NCBI GenBank assembly: GCA_017562135.1
Contig: QEYB01000625.1
Coordinates: forward strand, 475,611-539,610
Reading direction: 5' to 3'
From: Dipylidium caninum
Lineage: Eukaryota > Platyhelminthes > Cestoda > Cyclophyllidea > Dipylidiidae
Length of the DNA: 64,000 nucleotides
The position numbers and the translations under genes are program-made. Below, in pieces: positions 12,043 through 25,713 of this stretch. The notes beneath the pieces are model-generated. The model did no database searches and was not told where the DNA came from. It saw only the letters and a program-made list of their open reading frames with translations. Every line of letters starts with the position of its first letter. The stretch's first letter is position 1.

Positions 12043-15000
12043 TGTTTAAACTGTTTGGTGGATATTGTTTGCTGAAGTTTCCTGTACAAACACAGACACA
12101 CTCACAGACTCTCTCACTCCCCTCTTTAGTGGGACTCTGACGTCTGAGCAGTCGTTTTTGACTAGTCTTTAGAAGATATGCCCATCTGGGGCATTTTATA
12201 TCATCACGACCACTCTCTCCGGCCAATCACGACATTCGCGCTGTTCTTGGGGGCGGGTTGCAATTGTCATTTGGATGCGTACAAATTAGCGAAAAAAACA
12301 ACGCCAGTCATGTGCCTCGGTGCACACATCTGCGTAAAACAGAGAGGAATATTCAAACGAGGGTCCCAAATCGCCTTGAGTAGGTCGAACGTCTGGCGAG
12401 AAAAGGTCGAAAAGGACGACCTTGTTGAGAATTTTCAGGGAAGCCTCTTAAGAAGAAAGCATCTGTCGGTTTAACACGTCAACGAATGACATTCTGCTGT
12501 GATTGAGAGGACACAGACAAGGACATGGAGGATCGCCGAGACTTCTGACAGGAAGACTTGGAGGTGGGTGCGGCTCCTTCTCCTATTCAATGACCCTTTT
12601 TTGGTTCAGGTGTGCTCATTAATTTCCGGTTTAGACAAGTGTTGAGCGTGCGATCAGCCGTACACACACACAAGCACAAAATTCGTGCCAAGTCGTAAGT
12701 AAATTTGACCAGTTGTGGTATAGAAGTGGCGCAAACATCATTAAAATTCACTGATTAGACCTTGTGACTTATGAGACTTTAATCAGATGGCACACGAGAC
12801 TTTCACAAGTTGCCAACAGCGCCAACTTCACCACTCCCGGTCAGGCTAAACTCTATCCGCTCACAGAAAAGTGTCCTCCTATCATCGGCCTTGTCATTAC
12901 CTGTCTAGTCAGTGTCTACACCGGATGGTAGTGGAATTCTTGATCTCTTCACGCTTTCACCATCTTGGCCGAGTTGCCTTAATCTCATTTCCCCCTGCGT
13001 TTGAGCAGGTGGGCCAGTTACGGACAGAATTTAACTCTCTGCACTCGAGTGGCGCCGAGGCAGCACGGAGCTGATTTAAAGTGTCAGCTGGAGCAATGTT
13101 GCTAAGACCACTAAAGTTTTTTTTACCTCGAACTGTTTACTTACAATGCACGAGAAAATTTTCCTTTCTCAAATTAGTTAATCTCCGCTTAGCATTCGCT
13201 TAAAACACTCTTATCAACGAACAAAGCAATTTAAAAGTATGTGAGCCCTACAAATTTGATTCAAGGTCAGATCAGGTAAATTGTGGACTAATTTACTTTT
13301 ACCGCTTTCGATGAAGAAAGTAGATTATTTTTCAGCTGATTACTTCATGAACCATCACATCGCAGCCACATGAACAAGCGCCTACGTCACATTCTGATGA
13401 AAATGCACTAAATTGAAAGCTTCCCTAGGTCTTAAAATGGCCAAAAGGAGGCTGCAACGTTTGCTTTGCCCGAAACACTCCTGGAGGTAGGCGGGAAGCT
13501 ACGTATTACTGGCCAGATAAAACTAAAACGCTACCTAAGCCTTGTTTTATTAAATGTCACATGAGATATTTGCCAAAAATTGATTTTTGACATATTAGTG
13601 AATAAATTCGTGAAATTGTATTATTTGTACGCGCACTTGCAGAATGTTTACTCACTTTGGCCAAAATCGTGACCAAATCCTGTTGCTAGTTGGCTCAAAC
13701 GAAAGGGCTCCCCGGTACAAAGAGTTAAATACGCTTCAGACTTGAGCCGCTATCACGTAACACACCGCCTGTCATAGGGAAGATCTTATTGTTGTCGTCT
13801 TTTAAATAAATAAGCCGAGTTTTGGCACCGCCGCCCCCCTCCGCCCGCCTCCGATAGACCGAAATTTCCCCCCCCAACTTCGGTGTGTACCGTGGTGTGA
13901 GGGAAATCCGCACTCTAAGTTGTTGATCGGGCGGGCGATAAGCCGTAATGGGGACACATAAACCTTGGACATAAGACCCCTTCTCCTCTCGTAAGTACTT
14001 TTGCAGGACCCTCGGTTTGGAGTCGTCAGTGGCAGTTTGTTCAAAGTTGGCCGGGAAGAAAGAGAACGAGTGAATTAATGCATGGACCATTTAGCATCCC
14101 AGCGGTCAGTGTAGGTGTTCTGACAATACAGGAGAGGTTGTGAATTGGGAAGTTTGGAGCTGCGAAGGGAGAAGTAGGATGCTAAATATTAGGGCAGAAA
14201 ATATGAAACGATTTTGTTGATCTGTCCGTGTTCAGCTGCGACTGCCTAATCGTTGACTGAAAGTCGTATTCGATTGAAGAAAACAGATACTTTGTGAGTT
14301 TTCGCTTTTTGTTTTATACCTATCTTCGACACTTGTTTCATCATTTCCAACAGAATAGTTATTGAGATCAAGCCTTAAACGAGCGTTGCTCTATGTCCAC
14401 CTGAAGTGTCAGTTTCCATGGTCAGAGCCTGGAGAATTTCACTCTTCCTACCGCAATCACGAGGAGAGACGTGATTCAATCCTTTCTTGGCCATAAAAGA
14501 GGAATTTTAGGCTCTTCAGTCACGTGAGCAACTGTCACTCTCTCCTCGTGATAAACAGAAGGGCGAGAGTTCCTCATGAGGCTGCAACTCTCCTCACAAA
14601 TGAGGAATATAAGGAGGCCTCTACCTCCACCTACCGCTATCTCAAATGAAGGTCTCGGAATCCATTTGTTCTCAATAACCAACGGGGGAGAGCGAAGGGG
14701 AGGATACTTGAAAATGTTGCAAGGTTTAAAGTGGTAGGAATGCGATTTTTTTCAAAAATGGAATATGGCAAAACCGTGCTAACATTTACACTTTAAGGAG
14801 CGACACTTATGGCGGCAGGCATCATACGAAAAGTGCTGATTCGACATGGTTAAAGGAGGGGTGGAGAAGAAAGGCACTTAGTTTCGGTACTCCAGCCCTT
14901 CTCACGACCGAGAACGAAGTGCTGGCACGCCTGAATCGGAGCAGCCATGGAATTGGCAATTCCCATTTCCACGTGGAAGCTTCGAGGTTGTACGCAGCTC

Positions 15001-18000
15001 TGTGGGCACAATGGCGTGCGAGTCACCGAACACTCCGCCTTAGATGACGTTAAGACTAGCGAACAGAGACGTAGAGGATATCTCTCTCAAGTCCTTCAAT
15101 CGGCCATCCACTTTGTCGGGCTGCGGCTCGAGAGTTCACCTGATACAGTTTCCACCTGCGGTTCTAGATACAATTCATAATGAAAATGCATTCATCCAAG
15201 TACCGATTACTCTCTCAATGTCTCATCACTCATATTATTCGTTTCTGCCTCCCCGTTGCATTTTATGCGAGCAGAATCTTTCAACTTCTAACTTTTTTCT
15301 GCATAGAATCTGGTGGCCAAAAGGCCAGAACGTGTGAGCGGATTTGGAACACTTTCAACGGTATTGGACACTAGAGAAATTGGGACGTGGAAGTCGAATA
15401 ATCAACTTCTCCTTGAAGTACGCACCCTCTTTCGATTATCATGTTTGTCGCCATTCTAAAACCAGTCAAAGTGTTTGGTGAAAGGCTTGGACCGTTTCAT
15501 GTTCTCGAGAGAAGTCCTCACTCAGCCTTTCATCAAACCGTAATTTTGTACTTTTGGCGGATGTGATGGACTGCACAGCGACTCCGTTATCGGAGTTCAA
15601 ACACTCCGAGGGGGATGGTGACCAAGTCCCACCTTCTTGGACCGTAAGGGAGGCGTGGCCTCGCCCCGTGCTAACTGGACAATGCTCAGAGTGGGTGCAC
15701 ACTTTAGGGCAAGGCGAGATTAGATGTGATGGGAGATAGGACCTGATCCGCCCTTCTCCTCCCCTACCATCAGCTTTACCGCTTGCCTTTTTGGCAATTA
15801 AAGACAAGGAGATGCGGAATAAGAGGGAGGGAAGAAATAAAGGTGAGGTGGTGATGGTTGGTGGTGGTGGCCGCACTTTCTCTTTTGCGCGCTAAACGTT
15901 GCAAGATAAAGTGCATCTTTCTGGGAAAAAAATGTGAGTTGCAAAATGAGCGTGTTGTCTCAACGGTGGTGATAACTCGTCCTTTCCAGGTGCAGGCACT
16001 GGGAGACGATAAAACCTCGGAAAATGCACTTGGGTGCTGTGTAGGACTTGGAAGGTCTAAGAGTACGTGGCAGCTCAGAGATGGACACCATTTCTACTTT
16101 GTTCATACTCTATAGGCTAATTGAATTTCGTGCAAACTGTCCACAGGAAAATCACGTTTGGAGTGTAGGAATAAGAATTACGCGGTGAAAGGCAGCAGTC
16201 AGCGTCAGAGAAGAGGTGAAAGGAAATGTTGGGGTTTACAGATACATCATTCTAAGGATGTTTAAGGTAAATCGGCAAATGGAGCAGAGAAAGCAATGGG
16301 TGAGCGTTCTTTCATTAAGCACTTCTGGAAGGTGGAACATAGCTTCTTGAGTACTTTGTTTTCGACGTATAATCAGAGCTTCAGACAAACACACACACAG
16401 AGCGAAAAAGAAGCGACTGTGTTAATTTTATGCAAGCTACCCGGCCTTCACACTGAAAGATGGATGTAGGAACAGGTTAAATATACTCCTCCTAAGCCAA
16501 AAATAATGGAAATTATCTAACAATTTGCTGCCATTCTTATCTCAGTTTGCCTCCCTCACAGGACTAAAATTCCTAAACGTCTCCAATTTCAGTTCCCTGA
16601 GTTACCTCGTTAAGAAGGTGAAAAAACGTTGACAAATATATTCTAAATAATGTACACTCTGGAGAATTCTTTGGAGTATTTTGACTAATCGTTCTAAATT
16701 AACTTGAATAACGTCAAGATGTAATCCACAGTAAGGTAAATGTCTATCTGCAGAATGATTTTTATATTTCTCTCGGACATAAAAAATAACTCAAATAAGT
16801 TACTAAACAGAGCAATTTTACCGATATGAGAGAAATTGTTAAATCTAACTACCGGGAAAAAACCTTTAGTTCAAATATATTCGGACAATGAACAACAGCT
16901 TCAATTACTACATGACCTACCATTGAACATATCGACATTGTGGAGCATAGTTCCGCCTTCCAAGTTAATTTGTTTTAATTATTCAAATGGTTACCAACCG
17001 GTACAGCAGCACTTCCAGCCACTTAAATCACAAGTCCTAACAAAAATTTCGGGAGCAATACACAAGTAGTTAAGTAAATTACACAATTTATCCACATCGG
17101 CTCACGAAAAAATATTTTTAGCAGCCGGACTTAAAAGGCATAGTTTAGGGAATTCCAAGCAAATTCGAAATATTTAGTTAAAAAAGAACCAATCAAACTT
17201 AGTTTGTCTTGGATAGGTACGTTAATCTTAGCTTTAAGAGTCAACGACCGAAGGCTGATGAAAAGTGAGAGAAAATTGCATAACTCATAAAAAGTATCAA
17301 TTACTCCACCAAAGAGGGCGTAAGTAACCATTGGTTAGAAAAGTTTGTCCCAATGGAGGCATCTCGAGTTACAAGAAAAATAGATCAGTCAGACTCCGTA
17401 TTACAGTAATGTAAAAATTCTTAAGTAGATGCCTAGACATAAAAATACTTAATTACCTTCGGTGGCTTACCAAAACATAATTATCCGGATTTTAGGCGTC
17501 TCATGCTTTTAATATCAGATCATAACAGTGGGCAGCGTGGTAGACCGCCCCCCTAAGAGTTGTTTTGATACCCCCATGGTAGAGTCAGCTGTCCTGCTCA
17601 AGACAACCAATATTTCCCATAACATGCATTTGTTTTCGAGGTCTGGTCGAATAGTTCACTTAACGTGTGAGTGAGCCGAACAACTAAAACATTCAAAGCT
17701 ACGGCTCTTTCCCTCCTTCTCCTATTCCTCATCCTCAGCTCCTCCTCCACCCCGGCCTCTTCTCGTCCGCCTCTTCCTCCTCATCGGCTACTCCTCCTCC
17801 CTCCGCTTCACACTTAATCCACTAGCCTTACAAACTCAAATTTCCCATATATGTCCTTGAGCTGGAAAATTGACGTTGGCTTAGAATAAACGCAACCTCT
17901 CGAGCGGTGATTCACCGCGATATCAGATCAACTTCATTCTAACATCCCAGTCATAGCTGGCTTCTTGAGATTGAAAAATGCATTTACCTATTGACGTTTG

Positions 18001-18267
18001 GCATTCCGTTCTAAATGCCTCGTTACTCCTCACGGCAGAACGCTCATTCGGAAAGCAATAGAACTCAGATGGTTAGTGAATGAATAAAGAGTCTGGAAAA
18101 TATTACGTAAACAAACATGAATGGCAGCCCTAACATACGGTGTTATAACAACTGTCGCATTCCAACACAGTCTTCTCACATTCAAACGCCTCTGCTTTCC
18201 AATCTGCTTACATGCAGAAGTCATACATTCCAATATGCTCTCCGCCTTCTTCACCGCTATTTAACCA
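12043..18267. other. No recognisable gene
   Basis: No motif-bearing or splice-consistent coding region was found. The open frames are short and compositionally random. The 17.7-17.8 kb part is rich in CCTCCT tracts. The first 150 bases probably hold the insulin-like gene's 5' untranslated region, including a possible acceptor (tttgtacag on the minus strand) close to its start codon. Confidence 0.45.
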
Positions 18268-18474
18268 GGTGGAGGGATTAACGCTGTCGAAGGTTGTTCA
18301 GCCTCTGGCCCCATCACTGCCTCAACCTCGGATGCTACGCCACGACATCCACCACAGCCCATCACACGTAACTCTCGTCGCTTTTGCGTTTATCTCTCCT
18401 TTTCACCTGACTCGAGTTGACGACCCCACATCATTTTCGTTGCTCCTGCTCAATTGACGCAGTCGACCATCGCC

Positions 18475-18502
18475 CTCCTCCTCCTCCTCCTCCTCCTCAC
18501 TA
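18475..18502. repeat. TCC microsatellite
   Basis: A run of CTC/TCC trinucleotides lies inside the left repeat arm. The matching part of the right arm is shorter and interrupted, so the tract has changed length since the arms diverged. Confidence 0.8.
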
Positions 18503-19317
18503 GATTGATCATCCTCATCCTCCCAGCGCGACCGTCCTCCTCCTCCTCTCCTCCCTGAAGTCCTCGAGCCTGACCGTCTCGAGGTGAGGATCAACATCCA
18601 GTTAAACTTCATCTTGCGAGTCTCTAACGCTGCCAGCACGAAGTCGGCTCATCACGTCATTCACGCCCACCCAGAACTCATTCACTCACTCACTCACTCA
18701 CTCACCCAATCATCCACCCATTCGCCATGCGCACGGACGCCGCAACAAATGCACTGGCGGTCGGACCCACTTACGCTCAACGCACTCCTTGCGTGCACAA
18801 AGGGTCGTACCACACCGTCTTCACTCGGAGGTGGCACAGCAAACGTCAGGACATCACTCAGAGGGCTGATGGTCGCGGCTGTTTGTCCCCAGGTGCGACT
18901 CCGGGATAGGGGGGGGGGGGGGTATGGCAGGCCAAAAGGTGGGAAGTCGGGGTGGAAGGTGGGAAGGTGGGAAGGCGGCAGAGTGGGAGGGCCGGGGCAT
19001 GAGTGGGTGGGTACGTGGTTGTGTGGTCGTGTTGTTGCGTGGGTGTGTGGGCGGACAAGTGCTGTGAGCATAGTGAGTCAGGAAGAGATTAGCTCAGAAA
19101 CCGTTTTATCTTTAATGTTCTTGTGGCGGCAGTAATTAACCGTCGGGGTGTGGGGTCTGCCTTAAATGCCCGCTACTTGTCTGTTTGCTGATAAGCGCAT
19201 TGTTTAGGCACGGTGGGCAGGGGAGGGCGAGGACACCCTGATCCGCTCACCATCAGTCCGCCAAATCATTGCTCTCCCAAGCCCCCTACCCCTCCCCCTC
19301 CCCCCTCATCTACCGTT

Positions 19318-19362
19318 CTCGTTCTCCCTCTCCCTCTCCCTCTCTCTCTCTCTCCCCTTCCC
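19318..19362. repeat. CT-rich simple repeat
   Basis: A ctccctctc/tctctct tract lies in the left arm. Its reverse complement is present at about 36668-36705 in the right arm. Confidence 0.75.
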
Positions 19363-20655
19363 TGCCTCAGCCACCCCCACCTCCACCTCCATCCCTACGC
19401 CCAACCCTACCCCACTCTCGACTCCCTCAATGGCCCCTTCTGGCCTCGCCCACTCTCGTCTCACCACTTCCGTCCGTCCACGTCTCTCCTCTCTCCTCTT
19501 CCGCTTCCCACTTTTGCTGTTTGTTCTCACGCTCTCTTTGATGTCGGCACATCGACAGCACAGCCTCACCTCCCATTCTCATCCCTTCATGACCCACTCC
19601 CGAAGCGTGTGAGTCGCAGATGGAAGACGTCCGGTTTCACGACGCGACCACATGAAAGTCGAAGCAGCAGTAGCAACACGGCTGGGGCGATAACGAGCTC
19701 GACATCTCTCCACCTCGCCTCGCCTCGCCTCCCACCATTCCTAACTCTGAGTCGCTGCCATGTCGCAGGGGAACTACACACCCGCAGTGCGACTACGACC
19801 AATACTTCCTGCTCATGTCGAGTGACTCGTCAGCAACCCCACGGAACGTAGATTCAACGTCGCCTCCTTCCACTCGCATTATATGCCCTCAGTTGCGTTC
19901 ATGGCAGCCTCGTTTTGGTCGGGTTCCTCACCTCCTCCTCCATCTGACTTGTTCTGCAGTCGACTTCCCCAACTCGGTCAATAGTTCGCCACGACTGAAA
20001 TAACACCACTTTCGTCAGTGTGTGGAGATGCCCGCACCCAAGTCGCCAGCCACGTCAACGTCGACTCAGAACACCTGCGTGCTGCAAAGGTGGCACCGGC
20101 AGGCGGCCTCGTGCTAATGTGAGGTCGCCGACCCATCTTTCTTGTGGCTTTGGTTGTTCAAATCCCCAAAGGATGGGTTACGCGGATACTTGCTTCATTG
20201 GCCGTTGGTTGGCGGCCTGCATTAGCATCAAAGAGTTCGACGATTGAACTTTCTTCGAACTTCCAACCGCTTCACCAACAAAGCAAACTTTTTACTGTAC
20301 ATCGGAGAACGAGTGAGGGGTAGACGTGGCGTATAGATAAACCCACTCGAAGGTGAAAGACATCGAGATGACGGAAAGATCACCTCTTTTTACATTAGTG
20401 TTGTCTGAAGCTACTGCAATCTCGTCGCCTGCTCTGACGGGTGTGACGTTTGTGTGCTGACTCCCCTCCCTGCCTCGACAATGATGAAGCACAGCACATC
20501 AGTGTCACACCCTACACGTCTTCATCGCTCATCGGAGCCGGTGCTCCTTTGTCTCAACACAGCGGCGGCAGATTTGTTGGTGCAGTGGAGGTGGGTTGGG
20601 ATATGGCCGAGAGGAATAGAAGCCCACGTCCCGAGACGGGGTTATGATGGCAGGA

Positions 20656-21715
20656 GACGGTGGCAAATGCAACCTCGCACCGCTTACTCACTTGTAGTCT
20701 ACCTGATGGACAAGAACTCTGTAACTTGATTAATTCATCAACATCCTCTCACCTTATTGCATCCAATTCCAGTCCAAGTCTCTTCAAGGTGACGCGCGTC
20801 ATTTAACCGCAACGATATACTCTCACTTGGTCGTCTTCACAAGTTACAAATGAGTCAAAATGCCAAACTGTCCTCATGATTAAGTTGAGGGACCGCCACA
20901 GAGTCGATGGTACCCCACTGCTGAGAAAAAGATATAACGCGCTTAATGCCGCCGTCCCATTATTTTCATTAGTACTTTCGCTTAATAAACTCATAGTCTT
21001 TATCTGAAGACAAAAATTCCATATACACCAACTTTTTAAGCTCCGTATACTTTATTACTACAGGATGTACAGGTGCGTGTAAGAGAGGACGTCTGGAAGT
21101 TGAATTGATTCGGTTATGAGGATGGTGTCCGGTGGGTTGAGCTAAATTAGGATAGGCTTGTCAGCGGGGATGGGACGTAGAGCGACAGATGGACGGACTG
21201 GATGAATGACATGCACGTAGAAGTCGTGATACACTCTGGTGAAGGAAATGTAAGGGTCTAAATTGCTACACCAGTTGCGCGCCAAGTGAAATTTACGTGG
21301 AGAGAGCCAATATTCAATTGAAGGGTGACAGAACCCAACACGCTCAGCCCATGTTTTGCCCACAATATAAATATGCAAAGTGTATGGATGTTCATAAGAG
21401 ACAGTTGTACACCCTGAAATTGAAAATCTTCTAACTCCCAGGAATACGTATATTAATATGATATTACTAATAAAGGCGGATTCTATTTGTAGTTTTGTAT
21501 ACATACTTTAGGTCTCAACAATAGGCTATTTAGTCCGGGTAAAAACTTCGCTCCTAAAGATACCTCATTTCCTCCATACAGCTCCATTATTCTAGCGAAT
21601 TATTAGAAAATTCGTTATTCGCATAAAGTTCTTTGAAATGCGCCTTTAAAAAGGGTAACTTGATTTGCTGTACTAAATTTCAAGGCTGACGAAGGGCGGT
21701 TTGTTTCTCCCTATC
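20656..21715. other. Intergenic, upstream of DPH1
   Basis: No coding sequence is recognised between the repeat arm and the DPH1 start codon. The last few hundred bases are AT-rich and presumably include the DPH1 promoter and 5' untranslated region. I see no clear TATA box. Confidence 0.4.
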
Positions 21716-23578
21716 ATGGCTCCAAGAACGTTTAATCCCTTCAAAGTTCCGGATAAACTTCTAAACGATCCGGTATTGAAGGATGTAATTCAAAACTATT
21801 TACCCAGCAACTATAATTTCGAAATCCATAAGACAATCTGGCGAATTCGTTGCCTAAAGGCTAAATGTGTGGCTTTACAAATGCCTGAAGGATTACTGCG
21901 TTTCGCAACAGTATTGAGCGAAATTTTTAGGCGATTTGGGAGCACTTCGTATAAACTTAATGAAGAAGGCTCAGAAGAGAACGAGAAGAGTAATGAGACT
22001 TCTGAAGTCGACGTTGTCATTCTTGGAGATGTTACCTATGGCGCGTGCTGCATAGACGACTATTCTGCAGAAGCTCTTGGTGCGGATCTTCTTGTACACT
22101 ATGGTCACAGTTGCCTAATTCCTGTGGAAGACTTATCAGTTTTGTAAATTCTCACCATCTAACAGCGTTTATCAGCGCAATCTCTTAGATACGTCTTCGT
22201 TGATATTTCGTTCGATATGGTCCATTTTATTGACAGTGTCGTGAATGTTTTCCCTACCAAGGCGTCTTTCGCACTTTTCTCAACCATCCAATTTGCTACA
22301 AGTTTGCCAGCCATAAAAAAATCTCTTGAGCCACGGGGATTTAAGATTCTCATCCCACAGCGCTTACCATTGTCGCCTGGAGAACTGTTAGGGTGTACAT
22401 CACCTAAGGTAAGTTACCACCATGCTATCGTTTTTTGTCGATATTTCCTTTGTGTGCGATTAATGTCGTCCATATTCCTTTACTTTCGTTATTCTAAGCT
22501 TTCTGCCAATTTTAATTTTCCGAAGATTTCAGGAGTGGACTTCATCGTATTTATTGGTGATGGTCGATTCCATCTAGAATCAGCAATGTTAGCAAATCCT
22601 CTTCTGCCTGCCTATATGTACGATCCTTACAACAAAACCCTGACTCACGAATCCTACGACCATGCAGCCATGAGAGCAGCTCGCCGACGCGCTATTGATA
22701 GCGCTAGATCCGCACAATGTTTTGGTATAATTTTGGGCACTCTCGGGCGTCAAGGCTCCCCGCCTGTTGTGCAGCTGTTGCAGAAACGGTTAAAGGATAT
22801 TGGCAGGAAATGTTTTATTGTTCTTCTGTCCGAAATATTCCCGGATAAATTGAAACTCTTTGGCAACAATGTGGATGCTTGGGTGCAGGTGTGTTTGTAA
22901 ACCGATTGTTGATTGAGTATTCATTTAAATTTGTCTTTATCAAAAACATTGTCATCTTGTGAAGTCACACTAGAAACACCTTTGATTTTTCGTTTCTTTA
23001 ATTTAAGAGCTTTTCAGCGCGGTGGCAGACAGCCATAGGCCATAAGGAAATATTGGCCTGATGAAAGTAATTGCGTTTTGTCCGAGATTCCTTGAGTAAT
23101 TTGGCTATTGAGACTGAATAACGTGGTTCAGAGCGATGTTTATCTGTTATATTCCATTTCGTATGTGTGATATCACGATTTTATCCGTCCGAAGACACTG
23201 CGGTTTGAGAATATTTTTATTTTTCAGCTTCGAAAACTAGTATGCTCCAAGTGGTGAAGCCCATGCTACTTTTATAATCAATTTCCCATAAGAAGCCCTT
23301 TTTGAGACTATGTGCGTCCTTATTTGTTTTAGGTGGCGTGTCCGCGACTGAGTATCGATTGGGGAACGAATTTTGAGAAACCTCTACTAACACCCTACGA
23401 AGCTGCGGTGGCATTGGGTATGACAGGGGGGGAATGGAGTGACGAAAATCCCTATCCTACTGATTACTACGCCTACGACAGCCTAGGGCCTTGGACACCC
23501 AACCATGCTGACAATCGTTCCAATGTCCGCGTGCCCTCGCTTCGATCATCTAAGAAACCAGAGAAAGTGTCTTTATGA
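21716..23578 (+). CDS. DPH1: Diphthamide synthase subunit DPH1
   Basis: DPH1 with DPH2 forms the iron-sulfur radical enzyme that moves the 3-amino-3-carboxypropyl group of S-adenosylmethionine to the elongation factor 2 histidine, the first step of diphthamide synthesis. Four exons join cleanly: 21716-22143, 22189-22408, 22526-22888 and 23333-23578, giving 418 residues, close to the family length. Hallmarks are ALQMPEGLL (53-61), GDVTYGACC (104-112), [51 protein letters not shown] and [10 protein letters not shown]. The cluster-binding cysteines are present in GACC (111/112), LGCTSP (212) and ACPRLS (340). The start is the first ATG in frame. The first intron is only 45 nt. No frameshift is needed. 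Confidence 0.96.
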
Positions 23579-24878
23579 TTTTGTACCTCATTTTTATGTA
23601 CTCCGATCGCGTCGGTAAATAGACTCACGAAAGTTATTTCTTTGGCAGTACTTAATTCGAAAGTGGATATCAGGCGAGTCTTGCAGATCTACGTGGTGGG
23701 GGGTTATTTAAACAATTCTCTGTAAACTACGCTATTGTAATTGCTGAAGCTCTCTGTGATGGTGTGTAGGTGAATTGCGAATACCAGTGGGGAGTAGTGT
23801 TTTCCCTTATTTACGGCGTAGCTAAATGACACTAATGGGTGTGTATCTTTTCATTGACGATAGCTCATCCTCACTCCTGAAGACCTTTTTAAATATGAAG
23901 GTAATGAAAAGTCTACTGTCGGTATTCTAAATTCCTGAAGCTTTAGTGACGGTGGTGGTTGCATTTTGTCCTCGAATACAAGACGAAAACCTACCAATAT
24001 TGCGATGCGTCACAAATACGGTGTCCTAAGAGCGAATCAAGTGTTTAATAAACCATGGATTAAGGGTTTGTAAGAGTTGGGGCTCACAATTCCTAACATC
24101 AGTCTTCTAACTTTAGAACGTTTTTTCACAATGGAAATCTCGAGTTTAATTTGGTCGGTCGAACCTTCAACTTAAGCACCAAGACCGTGCCTTCGTCCAT
24201 TGGTCTGAAACCCAGACAGGGTAGATGCGAGTTCAAACTTTGGTCCTGGCTGGTCGAACTACCGCCCGCAAGTGCGGTCATGCGATTCAATATCCTATGG
24301 CAATTTACTCTAAGATTTTGAGTACTTAACTGGATGTCCAACTCTACTGCCTTCGGCCGTGCTTCAAGGGCAAAGTAGACAAGTTCTCTTCATATAGAAG
24401 ACCCAACAGTGTTGTGGATGTCAGCTAGAGATTATGGCAGGACATCGAAAAACCGAACGTTGATAGGGAACTTTTAGATTTAGATTTTCCCGGTGATAAA
24501 GAAGCAAAAAGTGAAGCATCTCTGAAGTGCATTTTCCTGCTAATGATCAAGAGTGATGGGGATCGAGGTGAAGTACGACTAGTCAAGATAAGCCTAGAAA
24601 ACACAATGGGCAGTTCGCGTACATGCCCACGGGATGGGAGATCATTGAGAAAATAACGTAAATTGTGGTTGAGTGCAATAGTCTGAGTGTAAGACAAACA
24701 AAGGGTTTATGTATGCATTTTATTGAATAATCTCATCGAACGACATCTATAACAACCTAGCCATCAAAGTAGACAGGATACACACGAATGCGACTAGCGG
24801 CCGGGTCAAAATATGAAAAGCATACAAAAGTCAGTGGTGAATATGAACAGGAGATAAAGTATCTGCGGTGGATGTGGC
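23579..24878. other. Intergenic; no gene seen
   Basis: An aataaa at about 24047 could serve as a distal DPH1 polyadenylation signal. The block at 24120-24400 contains degenerate tRNA-promoter-like boxes and may be an old SINE, which I cannot confirm. No coding motif was found. Confidence 0.35.
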
Positions 24879-25058
24879 TCACTTTTTCTTGGAGGACTTT
24901 AGCTTCTTCACTTTGGAAGATCGAGGTTCGTTAAGAATGTAGTAGATTTTTCGGACGCAGAAAATTGCAAAAGCAGCAAAAAGTAGTGCTGGAATAATAA
25001 ATACGGCATTATTAATGTTCTTTTGAACTGGTTGGTCAGGACTCGTCAATTCGACCAT
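24879..25058 (-). CDS. Small single-pass membrane protein, 59 aa
   Basis: A complete ATG-to-stop frame of 59 residues. A short polar N-terminus is followed by one strong hydrophobic helix (about residues 18-37, core AVFIIPALLFAAFAIFCV), then a basic tail rich in lysine and ending KKK. That layout fits a small ER or mitochondrial membrane protein with its basic tail in the cytosol or matrix. I do not recognise the family. It lies about 0.7 kb downstream of the Tctex1-like gene on the same strand and is convergent with DPH1. Its clean helix and tail make it more than a random frame, but it could be the last exon of a longer gene. Confidence 0.45.
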   Translation of the reverse strand: MVELTSPDQPVQKNINNAVFIIPALLFAAFAIFCVRKIYYILNEPRSSKVKKLKSSKKK

Positions 25059-25713
25059 TGCAGCACAGGTTAAAAAATGGGGACAGTTTACGTGTGGCTA
25101 CTGCCTCAATTATGGTTCTTTTAAACACACGTACGCAAGTGCATGGCAGTTGACATCAAAGAGTTTGCACTGAGTTTGCACAAACTAATCCAAATATAAT
25201 ATTAAATTAAGAAGGGTGAAACTTACGTGCATCGAAATCATATGAAATCTAAATTTCCATCATGTTTGTCGAGGTTCACAAATCGGATAACTACTGCGAA
25301 AAATACACTACCTTAGATAAGGCAATTGGTTCTCCCAAATCGGTAATTCTATAGATAAAATGCTTGTTTTGTGATGCTTCTATGATGACGCGGTCTCTGC
25401 CACGAAGCAGGAAATCTCATGATCATCAGCACGTTTCATTAACTTTATCGAACAGAGCAACAACATGAAACACCTCAAACCATCAGAGGTAAACATTTGC
25501 TTGCGACGTGGTCAGCTCAGCCACCTAAATATAAAACGAAAATGGCAAAACCGTAATTAGTTAGCCTATATACCACTTTATGTTCAAACGGTGTAGTATC
25601 CGGTAAAGATAGGTCTATTTCGGCCTGCCCTATACATTTTAATACATATCATATGTGGTGTTCTGTGAAAATTAGAGTCTCTTTTAGTCGCTGCGTTTAT
25701 CGTAAAGTTTGGG

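Larger units (their letters stand above)
18268..20655 (+). repeat. Left arm of 2.4 kb inverted repeat
   Basis: This segment recurs in reverse complement at 35360-37795. Long blocks match closely: a 62-residue frame at 19815-20003 has an identical counterpart at 36188-36000, and a 66-residue frame at 20492-20292 recurs at 35518-35718. The arm carries TCC, CACT and CT microsatellites, a G run at about 18909-18922 and an 8-bp (ccttccca-type) minisatellite. Similarity fades near 18268 and 20655. I recognise no transposase or reverse transcriptase, so it is best called a dispersed repeat of unknown class. The overlapping open frames look non-coding. Confidence 0.88.

Noticed and set aside
18584..19135. 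Long frames inside the repeat arms (183 and 212 residues, and counterparts in the other arm)
   Set aside because: Dominated by low-complexity Pro/Ser/Gly translation of simple repeats; frame is not preserved between the arms across indels.
24120..24400. Possible SINE with a tRNA-like B box
   Set aside because: Box matches are weak and no second clear copy was aligned in the window.
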